Assembly (NCBI RefSeq): GCF_003286085.1
Contig: NW_020825294.1
Location: 13,476,501 to 13,540,500, forward strand
Direction of reading: 5' to 3'
Source: Drosophila persimilis
Lineage: Eukaryota; Arthropoda; Insecta; Diptera; Drosophilidae
Length of the DNA: 64,000 nucleotides
Shown here: positions 44,978 to 54,419 of the stretch, in pieces
How positions within the stretch are numbered: position 1 is the first letter of the stretch
How the letters are laid out: every line of letters begins with the position of its first letter
Made by a program: the position numbers and the translations under genes
Notes under the pieces: model-generated
The model's database searches: none
Seen by the model: only the letters and a program-made list of their open reading frames with translations
What the model was told of the DNA's origin: nothing

Positions 44978-45340
44978 TGCACCCGGTATTCAGCCATGAA
45001 TATGACAAAAAGGAAGCGTTTCCGACCCCATAGATACATACATATGTATATATATTCTTGATCAGCATCAATAGCCGCTATCTTCTTTGTTTTCTAGTTT
45101 TCATAGATTGTAAGAACTACCATAAAAACAATCATACTGATTCAAGTTCGTTTTACAATTTTACACACGACACTTCACATCCTCTCGAACGGCGGGTACG
45201 AGAAAACCAAAAACCTAGAACCATAAATAATTTGATCTACCAGATATCATTTTGATCAGATCGGATCATTATTGTAGTCAGAATGTAGAAAACCATTTCC
45301 CTACACTGCCACGCTCTATTTCTTGCACTTTCTGCCTCGT
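44978..45340 (+). mobile_element. Diverged INE-1-like fragment
   Basis: The core AAGCGTTTCCGACCCCATAG and TTGATCAGCATCAATAGCC is clear, and GATCAGATCGGATCATTATTG near 45252 matches the distal part of the INE-1 copies. The GTCC run and modules are lost. It is older than copies 1-3. Confidence 0.65.
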
Positions 45341-45715
45341 CCAGAGCCGACCCTGGTGGAGTGAGAAATATACAACGAAATCGAAACATCTTATAAGAAT
45401 GCATGTACACACTACATACAAACTGAGTAACGGGTCGATCTCGTCGAATGGTTTTTATCTGGTCTTTTGTCGTAAAGACATTGTTTGAGATTACCAGCTT
45501 TTTTGGCACCTGTTAGCTTCCAAAATAGATAAGAAGCTTGGTTTAATTCAGCAGCTCTGCAGAACGGCTCACTCTGCTCATACAATAGCCATATCTATAA
45601 ACATTTACGTTTATTCTTCGGCGGCTGGACCTAATAGACTGAATGACTGACTTAATGAAGTGATTTATTGATTTATTGGTGCTGACTGCTACTTTGACCT
45701 ACAACTCTGACTAAA
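45341..45715. other. Non-coding spacer
   Basis: There is no gene. It may include the end of the diverged INE-1 fragment. Confidence 0.4.
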
Positions 45716-45722
45716 GTCTGAC

Positions 45723-46087
45723 CAAAGACTATAAAATACCAAGATGTTGCATGAGCGACCAAAAAGCTTTTCTATGGCGGGTCCTAACATTAGGACCCAA
45801 AACGCACGAGGGGATACAATTTTTTTTACTATTTCGGCTGAGTCCCCACTGTTCCGCGCCAAAGTCATCAGCGACCACGCTGCCCTACGGTTTCGGCACG
45901 CAGACACTGACATGCTTTCACTCGACGCTGACCGAGGCATTGACGAAGCCGAGTAGCATTTCGGAGGCAAAGGTAGCGTAAAAGAGAATTAAAGTACTAG
46001 CCCCGCGCGCCCGTACCATGAAGCGTCAAACGAAAATTGAAAAAGCATTTGTTCCTCATGCAACATCTTGGTATTGTATAGTCTTTG
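45723..46087. mobile_element. Short inverted-repeat element with 7-bp target duplication, copy 1
   Basis: Ends of about 33 bp start CAAAGACTATAAAATACC on the left and CAAAGACTATACAATACC on the right (inverted). They are flanked by GTCTGAC at 45716-45722 and again at 46088-46094. Inside is a short palindrome, GGTCCTAACATTAGGACC. It carries no transposase. The second copy is at 47419-48120. The CAAAG end and 7-bp duplication recall the P-superfamily 1360/Hoppel group, but I could not confirm that. Confidence 0.75.
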
Positions 46088-46326
46088 GTCTGACTCAAAG
46101 CAGAAGAAAAAATGAAACCCTTTGCTGTGCTGCAGAAGTCTACAGTTTTAATTCTCGCTGCTAACTGTAGCTTGGACTTCTGATATTTTCACAAGCATAA
46201 GCAGAAGTAATAAAACTTATTGCACCTTATTTTTATATTTGAAGAGTCGATCGGCAAGATTAACCTATAGGAAGAAAAAATACTTTCAATTTATGTTAGA
46301 AATTTAACACATTACATACAATAAAA
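46088..46326. other. Spacer 3' of the Myb/SANT gene
   Basis: There is no gene. On the minus strand this holds the probable 3' UTR of the gene ending at 46327. I found no perfect AATAAA on that strand close to the stop. Confidence 0.4.
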
Positions 46327-46484
46327 TTAGTTTATATTTTTAATAATATTAGCATCTCGAACGATTTGCCATTTGTGGTCATATTGCAACAGAGATCGCT
46401 CCAGTTTTGTATATTCCGAATTGACTAGTTTATTGTTCTTTTTAACTTGGTTCAAAAATTTATCCATGACTAAAGAATTGACAT
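46327..46484 (-). CDS. Myb/SANT-like DNA-binding protein gene, exon 2
   Basis: Exon 2 starts at 46484 after the acceptor TATATTTTTAG (AG at 46486-46485) and ends at TAA 46329-46327. Joined to exon 1 in phase 1, it adds 52 residues, beginning DVNSLVMDKFLNQVKK. The segment is Lys/Glu/Leu-rich and probably helical, with EYTKLERSLLQYDHKW as its core. Such a helical C-terminal tail after a Myb/SANT domain is common in small fly proteins of this type and may support dimerisation (inference). There is no stop or frameshift. Confidence 0.6.
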
Positions 46485-46555
46485 CTAAAAATATAGGTAA
46501 AATAATTAAGTACATACATATATTCTCGTATTTTTTGGGTAATAGTTTAACTCAC
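46485..46555 (-). other. Intron of the Myb/SANT-like gene
   Basis: This 71-bp intron has a GTGAGT donor at 46555 and a TTTTTAG acceptor ending at 46485. The size and the AT-rich body are typical of Drosophila introns. Joining the exons keeps the frame: 370 + 158 nt = 176 codons. Confidence 0.65.
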
Positions 46556-46925
46556 CGTAACGATGGTATTGATTTGTCAACGAGATAGTCGACATACTAC
46601 ATGAACGGCCTAACTTATCGCCGTTTTCTACAAACTGTGCAATTACATTTCGAAATCTTTCAGGTATAAGAAACAGTCGGTCAATATTGCCTTTTTTGTA
46701 ACATAAATACGCAGACTTCATTTGAAACCATTTTCTTCGTATTTGCGTAGGTGATTTATTTGGATATCCACTTTTTTTCATTTTGTTGGCAATTTGGTTA
46801 AATGTGTTTTGCGTCGTATTTGCAGAAATAGATCTTTGGACATTATTAAGCTCCCCTATAAATTTAAGCATACATTCAATTTCAGCAGAGACCCAAAAGT
46901 TTCTTTTTAGTTTTTCTGATTTCAT
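46556..46925 (-). CDS. Myb/SANT-like DNA-binding protein gene, exon 1
   Basis: The chosen start is the ATG at 46925 (MKSEKLKRNFW). Two more in-frame ATGs lie upstream, at 47036 and near 46988, but they precede or overlap a likely promoter region. Residues about 8-80 form a Myb/SANT-like (trihelix/MADF-type) domain, with Trp in NFWVSAEIECML, then FNQIANKMKKSGY and SPTQIRRKWFQMKSAY. This pattern binds DNA in many small fly nuclear proteins and in proteins of Harbinger-type transposons. The full two-exon product would be 175 residues. The gene is flanked by repeats on both sides but has no lesion. I do not know its specific name. It could be a host gene or a domesticated transposon accessory protein. 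Confidence 0.6.
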
Positions 46926-46975
46926 GTTTAGATGTATAACACTATATATATATCTATATGTAAGGGCTGAAAAAC

Positions 46976-47040
46976 TACTATCGATCATATCGATGGTTTT
47001 AGAATTATGCCATGAGTCGATGTTTTTTCGATACATCGTT
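46976..47040 (-). promoter_or_regulatory. Candidate promoter with clustered ATCGAT motifs
   Basis: About 50-115 bp before the ATG the sequence has ATCGATATGATCGATAG and further TATCGA and CATCGA words. TATCGATA is the DRE core bound by DREF in Drosophila housekeeping promoters, and here there are DRE-like half matches rather than a perfect core. The link to transcription is inference. Confidence 0.4.
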
Positions 47041-47048
47041 TGAAACAA

Positions 47049-47367
47049 AAGTAGGATTTCGAAGTCTAGAAAAAAATAAATGACTGAAAATAATAATAGT
47101 ATTATGATATTAGACCTTGCTGCTAACTAGTTGCGACTAGTTAGACTAGTTTGCCAACTAGTTAGGCAAAATGCAAAATTAGTTTCCGTAGCCGTCTCTA
47201 AACACTTTTCGAATAAGTGAGGCATTATTTGTGATAAAAATTATGTTTTCCGACGCACACAGAAAACGAGCCAGCCAGCAAAATTGGATCTGAAAAGTGT
47301 AACAACCGATCACTTCTGCCGCAGCGCCTCTACCAGCTCTACTGCCTGATTTTCTCATAAAGCTGTC
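47049..47367. other. Spacer with CTAGTT repeats
   Basis: There is no gene. The words AACTAGTT, GACTAGTTAGACTAGTT and CCAACTAGTTAG recur at 47124-47165. Confidence 0.4.
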
Positions 47368-47418
47368 CCTGTTTTTGCAGGGAGTCAGTTAAGAAAGTCT
47401 AATGTCGTATGCTATAAC

Positions 47419-48120
47419 CAAAGACTATACAATACCAAGATGTTGCATGAGGAACAAATTCTTTTTCAATTTTTGTTTGACGCTTCATGGTACGGGCGCG
47501 CGGGGCTATTACTTCAATTCTCTTTTACGCTACTCGGCTTCGTCAATGCCTCGGTCAGCGTCGAGTCGGTGTGTCTCGAGAGAAAGAATACAAAAACAAA
47601 ATATGAATCGTCTGCGTGCCGAAACCGTAGGGCAGCGTGGTCGCTGATGTCAGCGGCACAGTGGGGACTCAGCCGAAATAGTAACAAAAATTGTATGAGT
47701 GCTTTAGATAAATTTAATGTACGCATCTAATAGAGAATTTTCCAATCGAATTTTCAAGATAGTTTTAGTTTAGGAGATATAAGCACTCAAAGTTTAACAT
47801 TTTTTCAGTGAGCAAATATTTATTGAACTCATATTCACTAACTAATTTAGCAAGATGAGACGGCCATAGGTCCCACTGTGCCGCTCCAAAGACATCGGCG
47901 ATCCGCGACCACCGCTTCGACGGTGCTGAGGCTCGAGAGTCTAGAGTTGCCGAACAGACGAAACCGATGGGCAGCGGGGTCGCGGTAGAGACGAAGTACA
48001 GGCGAAAAGGGAATTGAAACCCCGCGCGCTCCCTCGTGCCTTTTGGGTTCTAATGTTAGGACCCGCCATAGAACAGCTTTTTGGTCGCTCATGCAACATC
48101 TTGGTATTGTATAGTCTTTG
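47419..48120. mobile_element. Inverted-repeat element with 7-bp target duplication, copy 2
   Basis: The ends start CAAAGACTATACAATACC on both sides in inverted orientation. The flanking duplication is CTATAAC (47412-47418 and 48121-48127). The empty site is preserved in the duplicate at 42801-42807, which proves insertion and exact boundaries. Inside it shares segments with copy 1 in reverse orientation, and it has no transposase. Confidence 0.85.
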
Positions 48121-48330
48121 CTATAACGTAAACCTCCAACCACCATAACATATCGAAGTTTTACCAAGACAAAATAAGATATCGCAGATGAATTTGTGGA
48201 TTAAATATCCACAAGTGGTGGAAATAAGATTCAAAGATTTCTACCATAACTTGAAGGAATTCCGACGTTCAGATTTCGAAATCAAAAATTAAAATTGAGA
48301 ATTATTGATTTAGAATGTAGTTTATCAATA

Positions 48331-48815
48331 CACCTAATTCTGTTTTTGCACGATCTTTTTTTACACGGTTTTAAAAATCAAAAAATTCAAATCCATTTAG
48401 ACGATTTGATTCCATTTAGCACGGTTCAAAATAACACAAGACAAATAGATAAAAACACACACAGCTTGAAACCATACGAAAACGAAGAAGAGCATAAAGA
48501 GAATATGTACATATGTTTTTTGCTTCTTCGTTTTTTTTTGTGTATACATACATACATACAAGCAAATTTGCTGGTCAGAGCAATTGTAAATAGAAAAAAT
48601 ATATATAGGGGAATTGAAATGTGTTAGTATTTGGTGAACTATCAATGCAATCAGACGTGTTTGCTAATAACATTTTTTATACGCAAATTTTGTTTCCAAC
48701 GTTAGATAGGTGTAAGAGATAAGGAACCAATCACCTATTTTTGCATACAATCAATCTCTTTTTTTGGCACGGTTTTTTCAGGCACCAATCTACGGTGTAA
48801 AAACAGAATTAGGTG
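48331..48815. mobile_element. TA-flanked inverted-repeat element (MITE-like), copy 2
   Basis: It has the same ends as 42968-43496, again flanked by TA. It is 485 bp long and lacks the 44-bp block present in copy 1. Confidence 0.65.
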
Positions 48816-49065
48816 TAATTGCATTCTAATATGGCATTAAAACAGAAAATCAGCTCAGTGCAAATTGGCTATTGTTGCCTTGTTATACAGATCACATTTA
48901 TTTGGAACGGTTGGGAATTTTTGACAGATTTTACGCCCCGATTCCAACTGGAACCATCCATCAGCTGATGACAATAACAAAAACATAGTTCTACTCTGAC
49001 GTGTAAAGTTTAATCAAGACTAATAAAAAAAAAACATATATGTACAATATAATGTTTGGAGTCCT

Positions 49066-49570
49066 TTAAATATTAAAGCTCTGTTTGGAAAATTGGTTCG
49101 GCGCTATTTTTTTTTTTAGAAATTTTATTTGTTTATTGCATCTTTGCATTAGGAGGACTTTTTCAAATAGCTTCGAAAGGCAAGTTAGCAGGTTTATTGG
49201 TCTATACGATGGCTTATTTGGCTCAGGAATCATCACTATAATCGCCTTCTTCAATTTTTGGGGAAAGTACACACTGGTTGGTGACAGTTTCTCTATTTAG
49301 CGGCGTTGGGCATCTTCTTCTTCTTTGAAAATGCTTCACGAACTCCGAGAATTGTAAAGTCTTAGTACAACAGGCAAGTGATCGGATGATAAATCCGAAA
49401 GTGATTCGGCACTTATTAAACAGTCCAGTGTGTTGTTTAATTTGATGATTTCGGTGTATACCTGCTTGTTAAGGCAAATCAGTTGCCTGCCTATATATAT
49501 GTATAAGTTATCCGATCCAGCCGGATACCCCTCCCTCTGCATTTGGTTCTCGACCCTACAGCGGGTCAAT
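49066..49570 (-). pseudogene. Jockey-clade LINE fragments: endonuclease end and first RT block
   Basis: On the minus strand an endonuclease C-terminus comes first (49470-49345: LSSDHLPVVLRL, with the SDH motif). The RT block YFPQKLKKAIIVMIPEPNKP and SYRPINLLTCLSKLFEK follows at 49272-49110. The sequence between them is deleted. Copy 1 of the duplication keeps only the RT part. Confidence 0.75.
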
Positions 49571-49599
49571 GAGCTTAAACATTTTCATATGAGCCAAAT

Positions 49600-49883
49600 A
49601 CAGCACATGCCTCGTCGCGTTACACGAGAGTTGCAGCGTTGACAGAGACACTTGCCCAGACAGCCCAACACCAACTATGGGGCCGTGGAACGTGGGAAAC
49701 TGCCGCTGCTCAGCATAACACCGGCGCGTGTGCCATGTCAGCAGATTAATGCCGGGGACTTAATATTAAGACTTTAATTTTCATGTAAATTTAGATTTGT
49801 CTAAGACCTCCAACGAGGAACAATAATTCTCGCTTCGACGGAATAACTAATAAACATTATAATAACCGTTGATTCTATTTTAC
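49600..49883 (+). repeat. 5' LTR remnant of the gypsy-like element
   Basis: The sequence directly before the primer-binding site must be LTR, ending CTATTTTAC at 49883. Where it begins is unclear because the partner LTR is outside the window. The leftmost 100 bp may be flank. Confidence 0.4.
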
Positions 49884-49893
49884 TGGCGCCCAA
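49884..49893 (+). other. Primer-binding site of the gypsy-like element
   Basis: TGGCGCCCAA lies directly after the LTR end. It is the start of the PBS used by tRNA-Lys-primed retroelements, gypsy among them. Confidence 0.7.
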
Positions 49894-49952
49894 AGAAATT
49901 TTATCCGTTTAAAAAAAAAAATCTTTAGCCGACGCTTCGGTTTTAACAAAAA

Positions 49953-51043
49953 CGAGGGGGAACGTTGTGAGTTGCTGCGGACACCGCAACTGTACGGTTA
50001 TACCCGATACTAAGTCAATATGGCTCTCCTCCGGCAGACGCCGCTAATATTAAACGACACGACAAAGAGTGCGTGCGAGAGAGACAGAAAATCAGTCTGA
50101 GCGGGACGTCGGGCGCTGCGTAGCCACTGCAAATTGATTTGTTCCTTTTGGCTATAAAAATGATCTGATCTGATCCAGATTCAGCAACCTGATAGATATG
50201 GTCATTATCTATGATTCTGCGTTTTTAGTTTTCTCGAATGTGCAATATTGTGGATGCAACAGATTTTCGTCCTTTGTGTGGGCGGATGGGGGTGGGGCGA
50301 AATTTTGAGATATACGTTTCATAGTGAGATCTAACAGGAGTACGGACACTAAATTTGGTTACTCTAGCCTTAATACTCTCTGAGATTTGTGAATATCCCC
50401 AGATTTGCATCCTTTGCGGGGGCGGAAGGGGGTGTGGCGAAATTTCGAAACAAACTCGTCTCGGTCTGATATATTAGGAGTGTGGATACCAAATTTGGTT
50501 GCTCTAGCTTTTATAGTCTCTGAGATCTAGGCGCTAATGTTTTACTCTAAGCAAAGCCGCCTATGCTACGTGTGTGTTAGAGAGAGACAGGGCGAGAAAA
50601 AATGAAATTGTTTTCTTGATGCTGGCTATAATAATAATACGATCCAATTCAGATTCCGCAGTCTAAAAGATATGGTCATTCTCTACGATTCTGCGTTTTT
50701 TGTTTTCTCGTTTCTTTAAAATTGTGGATGCCACAGATTTTCGCCCTTTGTTGGGGCGGAAGTGGGCGGGGCAAAGTTTTGAAATATTTTTGTAGCAGTG
50801 ACATATCACAGAAGTCTGGATCCAAAACATCGTTGCTCTAGCTCTTATAGTCTTTGAGCATTAGGCGCTGAAGGGGACGGACAGACGGACAGACAGACAT
50901 GGCTCAATCGACTCGGCTATTGATGCTGATCAAGAATATATATACTTTATGGGGTCGGAAACGATTCCTTCTGGACGTTACACACATCCACTTTTACCAC
51001 AAATCTAATATACCCCAATACTCATTTTGAGTATCGGGTATAA
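49953..51043 (-). mobile_element. INE-1/DINE-1-like Helitron, copy 4, in the gypsy-like leader
   Basis: This 1091-bp minus-strand copy begins CGAGGGGGAACGTTGTGAG and ends GAGTATCGGGTATAA. It has the 3' hairpin near 49975-49995 and all three modules. Leader sequence resumes on both sides (ACAAAAA / AAACAACAAG), so INE-1 inserted after the gypsy-like element. No target duplication is seen, as expected for a Helitron. Confidence 0.9.
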
Positions 51044-51627
51044 TAAAAACAACAAGTGAGGTGAAATTAATAATTAAACCTACATTTTAAAGGAGCTGAA
51101 GGGCAATTCCTCGCTCCCGGCATCAACGTCTACGAAAGGAAAAACAGGCTGAAGGGCAATCCCTCGCCTCAAAAAGTAAAAACAACAAGCTGAAGGACAA
51201 CCCCTCGCTGCCCACATCGCCACCCACAAAGAAATTAATATTTAGTTGAAGGAAACTAATAATTAGATCGAATAAAACACGGTACAAGCCGCAGAAAACC
51301 ATGTAAGTGAGCTCTTTTTTGTAAAATATTATTCAAGCATTTTGGTAATCGCGACCCAATAAAAATAAAATAGTGCTGAGTGGTGCAGCTGAGATATTTA
51401 AAATCAAAATCAAATTCATTAAAAAAATAAAAAATACAAATAAAATAAGAAGTTGCTAATGGGTGATAGCCCTAACAGTTCCAATAGTGACCTCAAGACC
51501 TTTAAGCGGTCCGAAAGCTTAGTTTCACTGTGTTCACAAGCAAGAACAATCCGATAGTGACGATAGTTTACGTTTGTGTCTAAGGGGCCTTCATTTGACT
51601 GGAAGCAACGAACGTTCCCCTGACATC

Positions 51628-52738
51628 ATGGACCCGGCAACTTTCGCAGCAGCTATAGAGGCCGCACTGCAAAATCAGGCCTCGCGGTTCGAGACCAGGT
51701 TAAAGCAATTACAAGCGGAGATTGCTCAGTTGAGCACAGGACGCCTGCCCCGAAAGTTGAAGCGTATCAGGAGATAGCAATAAATCCCGATGTCCAGTGT
51801 GATCAGCCTTTGGACATGGTTAAGTCCGTCCCCGAGTTCGACGGGAAACAGGAAAATTATGTGGCTTGGCGCCAGGCAGCGCTTGAAGGCAGCGCTAGAC
51901 ATTACATGGCGACAGGCATAATCAGAATAAAATAAAAGGGGCCGCAAATAACGTCCTGTCATCTTTCAATACAGTCTTAAATTTCATGGCAATTTTGAAT
52001 AGATTGGATAGTTCGTATTCCGAAAAAACTCCAGTGAGCGTGATACAACAAAAACTGGCCACCATGCGGCAGGGAAACCTGTCCTTGGCGGAATACTATG
52101 ACGAGATTGAGAAGGAGCTCTCTCTCATTACCAACAAAAACATAATAGTCCATAATGCGGTCGCAGCGGGCATTCTAAACGAGAAAGCTAGGGACGACGC
52201 TTTGGACGTATTCGTTTCAGGCTTAAGAAGAACATTGAAAACAGCAGTATTTCCGGCAAGACCGAAAGATCTGCAGACCGCTCTGGCCCTTTCCGAAGCG
52301 GCGGAATCCAGCGAGGATCGCAGCGTTTTGGCTGCAAATTACGCCAAGGCCATGGAGGACAAGGCCCAAAAAACGGGCCAGCGCCAAACTCAAGCGCAAC
52401 CTCAGGGCAATTTGAGGCAAACCAGAGTGGCAAGTGGCAAACCACTCCTATAAAAGTCCTCATTACGACAAAAGGCAAGACGCGTCGAACGCCCAGCAGG
52501 GAAGATCCAACCTACGATCCAATAGCGGCAGGACTCGGCCCAGGGCCTGGAGCCCATGGATGTAGATCCTTCCTCTTCCAAACTCAGACTGCCCACTGCT
52601 TACCAAAAACCTTTCGGGTCGGGTGGACGCAATCAAAATTTTGGGAGGAAATCAAACGAGTCAGAGCGCACATCGAGAAATTGGCAGCAGAGAATAGAGC
52701 ACACTACAGTCGGGGACAACCAGACAGACACGGCCTGA
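51628..52738 (+). pseudogene. gag: gypsy-like gag
   Basis: The ATG at 51628 (MDPATFAAAIE) follows a leader with three copies of a CTGAAGG(G/A)CAA(T/C)-type word at 51098-51210. The frame breaks near 51765 and again near 51930. The main piece, 51986-52453, has a capsid-like helical region (RLDSSYSEKTPVSVIQQKLA, LSLAEYYDEIEKELS). A Gln-rich tail and a further frame change near 52445 follow. I see no zinc knuckle. The protein would form the particle; this copy cannot. Confidence 0.7.
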
Positions 52739-52852
52739 AGCTGTCGCTGAGATAGAAGCGGTTGGCGAATTGGAGTACGAGAGTAACTCAGTCAATTTTT
52801 TAGGGGAAGATCCCTGCTGCCATTCGTTTGGCGGAAAATAGCAGGGATTAAT

Positions 52853-54402
52853 ATGAAGCTTCTCATAGACACGGGTGAGTCAAAGAATTACATCAAGCCG
52901 TGTAAATGGCTTCGCGGCGTCATCCCTGTCGAAACACCCTTTCCCGTCTACTCAATCAACGGGACAAATGAAATTTCGAAGAAATGCCTTCTGTCAATAT
53001 TCGGCAAGACCTCCCCATTTTTTTTGTTGGAATCATTATCAGCATTTGACGGCATCATTGACCTTGATCTGCTATCGCAGGTAGGGGCGACATTGTGCTT
53101 AAAGAGCGGTACACTCAGATTCGGTAACACGACTGAGGTAATCAAATTCCACAAGTGCATAGACGTCAACCACACAAACGTTATTGACGTCGATGCTCCC
53201 CCAGCTATAAGAGCTGACTTTATAAAAATGTTAAATAAGAGGAGTAAGTCATTTGCCGACCCTATCGGGGCTCTGCCTTACAATACTTCGGTCGTGGCCA
53301 CTATCCGCACTGTGGACCTATGGGTGTGGCTGATTTTGTCGAATCCTAGGTCAAGAGCCTTTTGAAAGACAAAATCATTCGCAAATCCAGATCGCCATAT
53401 AATAATCCTATATGGGTGGTCGACAAAAAAGGCACTGATGAAGCGGGCAATAAAAAGAAACGTCTCGTAATGGACTTTCGGAAGCTCAATAAAAAAACAG
53501 AGGCCGACAAATACCCGATGCCAAGCATCTCAATGATCTTATCAAACTTGGGTACTGCCAGATACTTCACAACACTGGACTTGAAGTCTGGATACCACCA
53601 AATAACCTTGGCGGAGCGCGACCGAGAAAAGACTTCCTTTTCCGTAAACGGAGGAAAGTACGAGTTTTGCCGACTACCCTTTGGTCTACGAAATGCAGGT
53701 AGCATTTTCCAGAGAGCAATCGATGATGTTTTGCGCGAACAAATCGGTAAAGCATGCTACGTCTATGTCGATGACGTAATTATTTTCTCCAAGTCTCAAG
53801 ACGACCATGTTAAATACGTCGACTGGGTGCTGAAAAGACTCTATGACGCCAACATGAGAGTCGCTCGAGAGAAGTCCAATTTTTTTAAGTCGAGCGTGAA
53901 ATACCTCGGCTTTATTGTGAATAACGAAGGCATGATGACGGACCCTGAGAAGGTGAAGGCCATCCAGGAGTACGTCGAGCCAACAACGTTGTTCGGCCTA
54001 AGATCATTCTTGGGCCTGGCAAGTTACTACAGATGCTTCGTGAAAGATTTCGCGTCAATTGCCCGACCGCTTTCTGACATTATAAAAGGGGAAAATGGGT
54101 CCATCAGCAAATACAAATAAAAAAAAAACCAGTATCATTTTGAGCGAGGTCCAACGACACGCCTTTCAGAAATTAAGGAACATTATGGCATCAGAAAACA
54201 TAATATTGATGTAACTATGATAATAATAACTATGATTTCAAGGACACTAAAGAACGGTGAGCGTCACTACGCTACCAATGAACGGGAGCTTTTAGCGATT
54301 GTGTGGGCCTTGGGGAAGCTTCGTCACTACATTTACGGAGTCAGGGACATTAATGTGTGCACCGACCACCAGCCACTCACGTTTGCGGTTTCCGAAGGAA
54401 AC
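52853..54402 (+). pseudogene. pol: gypsy-like pol: protease, RT, start of RNase H
   Basis: An aspartic protease begins near 52853 with LLIDTGESKNYI; its DTG is intact. The frame shifts near 53320, after which RT runs 53362-54120 with all core blocks (LVMDFRKLNKKT, FTTLDLKSGYHQI, LPFGLRNA, YVYVDDVIIFS) and the catalytic YVDD intact. A stop at 54118 lies just before the RT/RNase H link. A deletion near 54200 removes the first RNase H acidic motif, and the rest (YATNERELLAIVW, TDHQPLTF) ends at 54402, where the LOA LINE is inserted. This would be the replication enzyme, now broken. Confidence 0.8.
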
Positions 54403-54419
54403 CCTAGGTTAGGTTAGGT

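Larger units (their letters stand above)
47368..49349 (+). repeat. Duplicated segment, copy 2, carrying an inserted element
   Basis: This is the partner of 42751-44046. It differs by the 702-bp insertion at 47419-48120, a 44-bp gap near 48614, about 40 bp of extra sequence near 48260-48300, and scattered substitutions. Both copies share the MITE-like element and the Jockey RT piece, so those predate the duplication. Confidence 0.85.
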
